DNA from: Macropodus opercularis
Lineage: Eukaryota; Chordata; Actinopteri; Anabantiformes; Osphronemidae
Assembly: GCA_030770545.1 (NCBI GenBank)
Contig: CM061102.1
Location: forward strand, 10,405,501-10,469,500
Reading direction: 5' to 3'
Length of the DNA stretch: 64,000 bases
Shown here: in pieces, positions 60,704-64,000 of the stretch
Layout: the number at the start of each line of letters is the position of its first letter
How positions within the stretch are numbered: position 1 is the first letter of the stretch
Notes under the pieces: generated by a model
Databases searched by the model: none
Told to the model about the DNA's origin: nothing
The model's input: the letters and a program-made list of their open reading frames with translations, nothing else
Program-made: the position numbers and the translations under genes

Positions 60704-61379
60704 TGTGACTGGGTTTTGCAGGTTGGTGGACAGAGAAGAACAGGTGATATGGATCCTTTGCTGAGATATTTCAAGAAAGTGAACTCTCCAGAAATGGGAG
60801 ATGAATATAAAACCAAAAATCAAAGGAAAAAAAAAAAGAAAAGTCTTCTCTTTGGAGTAGTATTATTTCCCCGGCAGGTAGGGAGAGCACAGAGAGGCAA
60901 AGGTGAGAAAGAGCAGTAGGAAACAAAGCGAGAGCGAGGAGGTGTGTGTGAGAAGTGACGGAGCGAGGAAAAGATGACGGAGATAAAGTGAGATGAGAGA
61001 CAGCTGCCTTTGATGCAACGGTTCCTCAGCTGTGGCAGTTTGGTAGAAGAGAGCACGTGTGTGGCTGCGCGTGCGCGTGTTCGTGTTAGATACACACGTG
61101 CAAACCTTCGAGTGTATCTGGTATAATAAAGTTCACATAAGCGTGAAAGGCGGGATTGATGATAAGGGATCTGCTCATTTGTAGCGCGTAAGGAGTTAGT
61201 TCCCACATGCTCTAAGTACACAAACACGGAGACACATTCATTTACACAGGCAGACAGAGAAGCTGCCTCTGGAGGCATCGACAAACACTCTGGGCCTACA
61301 AAATATTCAAGGATCTCCTCTAGACAGACTCTCCTCCCAAAAGCTCGCTGACAGAAGAGCACAGTGAACTTCCTCCTTC

Positions 61380-61800
61380 AAACGGTGGCTGTCTTTATTC
61401 GCCCTAGTCTTACAGCGCGCTCGCACCGTATCAAAGCCAGGACACGCGCTGCCGTGTGAAGTGCCATCAAATGTACACGGCGACGCACACCTTCTCCTCC
61501 TCGCGTTGCTCTTTCTATCTTCCCCGCACACGCGTACAACTTGGAGAGAACAGAGCCGGGGGAGCAGAGAGGGGCTGGCAGCGATGATGAAAGACAGTGA
61601 TGAAGGCGCGCTGGTAAAAATCCACTGAAGACGTCATCCATCTGCTGATGGATGAGAACACATCACACAGGCGCGCTTGTCTTTTAAGTTCACTTTCTCT
61701 CGGCGGAAGCCCAGCATAGGTGTGGAGCCAAAGCGCCAACGTGGCCGACCACCGCACAACCAGGACCAAACAAACGCATCCAGCACTAACCCTCCCTCTG
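61380..61800. other. CpG-rich stretch in the long intron
   Basis: About 18 CpG in 61380-61560 by hand count, and more further right, including GCGCGC, ACGCGT and an ACGTCA half-CRE near 61631. A candidate internal promoter or enhancer; no exon was recognised. Confidence 0.4.
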
Positions 61801-64000
61801 CAGCGCTCTGTCTAATTACACTGCCAGTTCCACGGGGGCTAAACCTAAACAGAGCCAACTGGGCACAAGGTTTATTAATCATATCATCATCCCACATGTG
61901 TTCTTCAAGCCTCATTAATTATTACTGCATTTCCACGTCAAGGTGTCCTGCACCTGTGAGACCGTAGCAGGGGAAAGTTGCATTAGCTGGAAAATAAGTC
62001 CTTCTGATCTCAGGTGACATCTCCGCGTTGATGGCGGATCATTATGCCCGTGTGCATCCACTGAGAGGTGTTTGTGTGTAATATGCCTGCAGTGGACGAT
62101 GTGGTGTAAACAGGGAGGCTGGCTGGGGGCTTGCTCGCTGTGAGACTCGACAGTGGGGCAAGGCCACCATCCACAGAACGGGCCCCGAGGCAGCCACCCA
62201 TTTTATACGGGACTGCACTTCACGCACACAACACACACCCTCGCGAAAATCTAAACATGCAGCACACCTACACCGAGGCGCACAGTTAAACACACAAAGA
62301 CTGACTTGGAACCTGTCAAGTGCGAACAAAATGATGACAAGACTGCGACAGATGGATTCACTGAGGAGAGACGAGCTACGCATTCAACTCAATTAGCAAC
62401 GTGCTGCTGCATGACGCCAATGGGATATGGAATCTTACCATGACTGGCAACCTGTCAATCGAGCAACAGAGCCACAAAACAAGCATCACGCAAGACACAA
62501 TGAATTAAATTTAATAAACCAATAAATAAATTAATTTATGAATAAATGCTATAAATCCATGGAGTGGCAGCTCTGCATCAAAGAACAGGGCATAATGTGA
62601 CCAGGGAGCCTAGATATCCCCCAGGCGTGCTCACACAAAGAAGAAACTGGCAGCAAGGAGAAGAGGAGGAGGAGGAGGCGGCAGTGGGGGGAGACAGAGA
62701 GAGAAGAGACAAAACAATGGCTGCTTCCCTCCTTCCCTCTTGCTCACTCTCTGTACCTGTGTGAACATTCACAAGCGCTGTTCATACATTATCCTGCCAT
62801 GGAACCTAATGAGCCAGGCATCCTCACCCTGACACTTGCGCTCGGCTGGGCAACCCTTATTACAGTGCAGATGCACCCCCCCCCCAGGAGTGACCATCAC
62901 CACGGCTGTATGGACGCTCGCCTTATTCAAATGTATGCTTATTGTCTGTCAGAAGAATCGCACACGAAAGGCCCCGTGTGCGTTTGTGTGTCTGTTACAG
63001 TCGCGTCAACTTCCTGGTTCTTACAAATGCATGAAGCAGCTTGAAGGCTGCTGGTGGATATGGGGACAGACACCACGCGCCCCTTCAGAGTCGCTGGTTA
63101 TTACCAATGCTCCATTGTTCATGACGGCAGACAAAATTGCTCTTTTTTCTCCGTTTTACAAACACATGCCTAAAACAAAAGCGAGTCTATCTTGTTTGGC
63201 GATTGCACCAGTCAGGATGTGCCCTGCAGAGCTATGATTGTTTTGGCTGCTTCTGTATAATAAGCCCTTCCACTTCAAAAGAGCCTCCTACAATTGTTTA
63301 AGTGGTAAACCAGCAGAGCTGTGGGAGGCCAATCAGCTGTAGTAGGACCAACATGGCAAAAGTTGGACAAATAAACATCAAACATCAGGACGACGTGCTG
63401 GTAGAGGGTGGAGGTGGCGGATGGGGGACGACTGTTGTGTTGGTTAAACACTTGACAGTGACATCAGCCACTCGGTTTGACCTTCAAAGCACAAAGGGTT
63501 CAACCAATAGAAAATGTAAGAAAGAAACCAGAGACGCTTCTTCTTTACTTTAATCTAAGATTAGATGCCTGGACTGTAAGTGATGTAATCTAATTCAGCC
63601 TGAAATCTTCCTGTGAGGAGTGATTGGTGTGGCTCAGCTACTGATTGGGATTTTCAGCCGTGTGGGCTGGTGCACTCTCACCACCATTACACTTAAGAGG
63701 TACTGAAAAAAAACGCCGACTTCAAAGCAGTTGTGCTCGGACTTGATAGCGAGTCTTCTGTTGTCCTCCCTTTTTATTAAGAACTTTATAGCGTAAGCTG
63801 CACTGAAGTTACGCTAAAACTCTGGTCAAAAATACTGGGAGCAATGTGGAATCAATTTAAAATTCAAAGACGTGCCCTTCAACAGAACGTAGGTAATTTA
63901 TTCACGTTTAAGAGCAGCTATTTCCAAGCAAAAGGAAAAACCTAAAACTAGATATGGAAAACCATTGAACCCAGTGGCTCTTTAACCTGGTCCTTAAAGC

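Larger units (their letters stand above)
43103..64000 (-). other. Part of a very long intron in the RRM2 region, open at the right edge
   Basis: At least 20.9 kb with no recognisable coding exon. I looked for the RNP and linker signatures of RRM1 and the first half of RRM2 on the minus strand (KMFIGGLS, RGFGFVTF, VEDVKQYFEQ, DKTTNRHR) and found none. Contents noted: a strong pyrimidine tract at the acceptor (43105-43150), a 52-nt hairpin (43403-43454), two CpG-rich stretches, two strong G-quadruplex motifs, long polypurine tracts, and short AAT, ATTG and AAAT repeats. Several blocks look like conserved regulatory DNA, but this cannot be shown from one sequence. Confidence 0.7.

Noticed and set aside
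60275..60823. 182-residue minus-strand open frame
   Set aside because: It arises from the long purine-rich tract and encodes low-complexity Leu/Ser/Phe/Pro sequence with no family resemblance.
60820..61362. 180-residue minus-strand open frame in the CpG-rich area
   Set aside because: No recognisable domain, no splice sites placing it in msi2, and the Arg/Ser/Cys-rich composition follows the base composition.
1..64000. CRISPR arrays, prokaryotic operons or phage elements
   Set aside because: No spaced identical repeats and no prokaryotic gene structure. The exon-intron organisation shows an animal genome.

Overview
This window is eukaryotic, intron-dominated DNA, most consistent with a teleost fish. 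It contains no long open reading frames, operons or prokaryotic signals. It does contain microsatellites, a decayed Tc1/mariner transposase fragment and a degenerate copy of a common fish interspersed repeat. One gene is recognisable: the 3' two-thirds of a Musashi-family RNA-binding protein gene, msi2 (possibly the msi2b paralogue), on the minus strand. Transcription runs from high to low coordinates.

Six coding exons can be placed by reading the minus strand and matching GT/AG splice sites. In transcript order they are 43102-43020 (second half of RRM2), 35054-34940 (end of RRM2 plus linker), 30208-30134, 15391-15272 (with an internal alternative donor after 15329), 6452-6273 (180-nt exon, a likely cassette) and 2562-2408 (near the C-terminus). 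Their phases join without a break into 243 codons. RRM1, the first half of RRM2 and the start codon should lie beyond base 64000. The final exon and 3'UTR should lie left of base 1.

Everything else is intron. From left to right: 1-2407 (start of the last intron), 2563-6272, 6453-15271 (a fish repeat at about 8.6-8.8 kb), 15392-30133 (a GT microsatellite at 24.1 kb), 30209-34939 (a duplicated block at 31.5 and 33.1 kb), 35055-43019 (a Tc1 remnant at 39.2 kb) and 43103-64000 (part of a very long intron with CpG-rich stretches, G-quadruplex motifs and a compact hairpin).

The most interesting material is the splicing architecture of the Musashi C-terminus. Alternative donors switch an RG-rich segment on or off. 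A frame-preserving 180-nt exon has a weak donor, and its polypyrimidine tract sits on a four-run G-quadruplex motif of the template strand. The frame-critical 115-nt exon is bracketed by complementary GU and CA repeats, which could bind TDP-43/CELF and hnRNP L or pair across the exon. I found no new protein-coding system.
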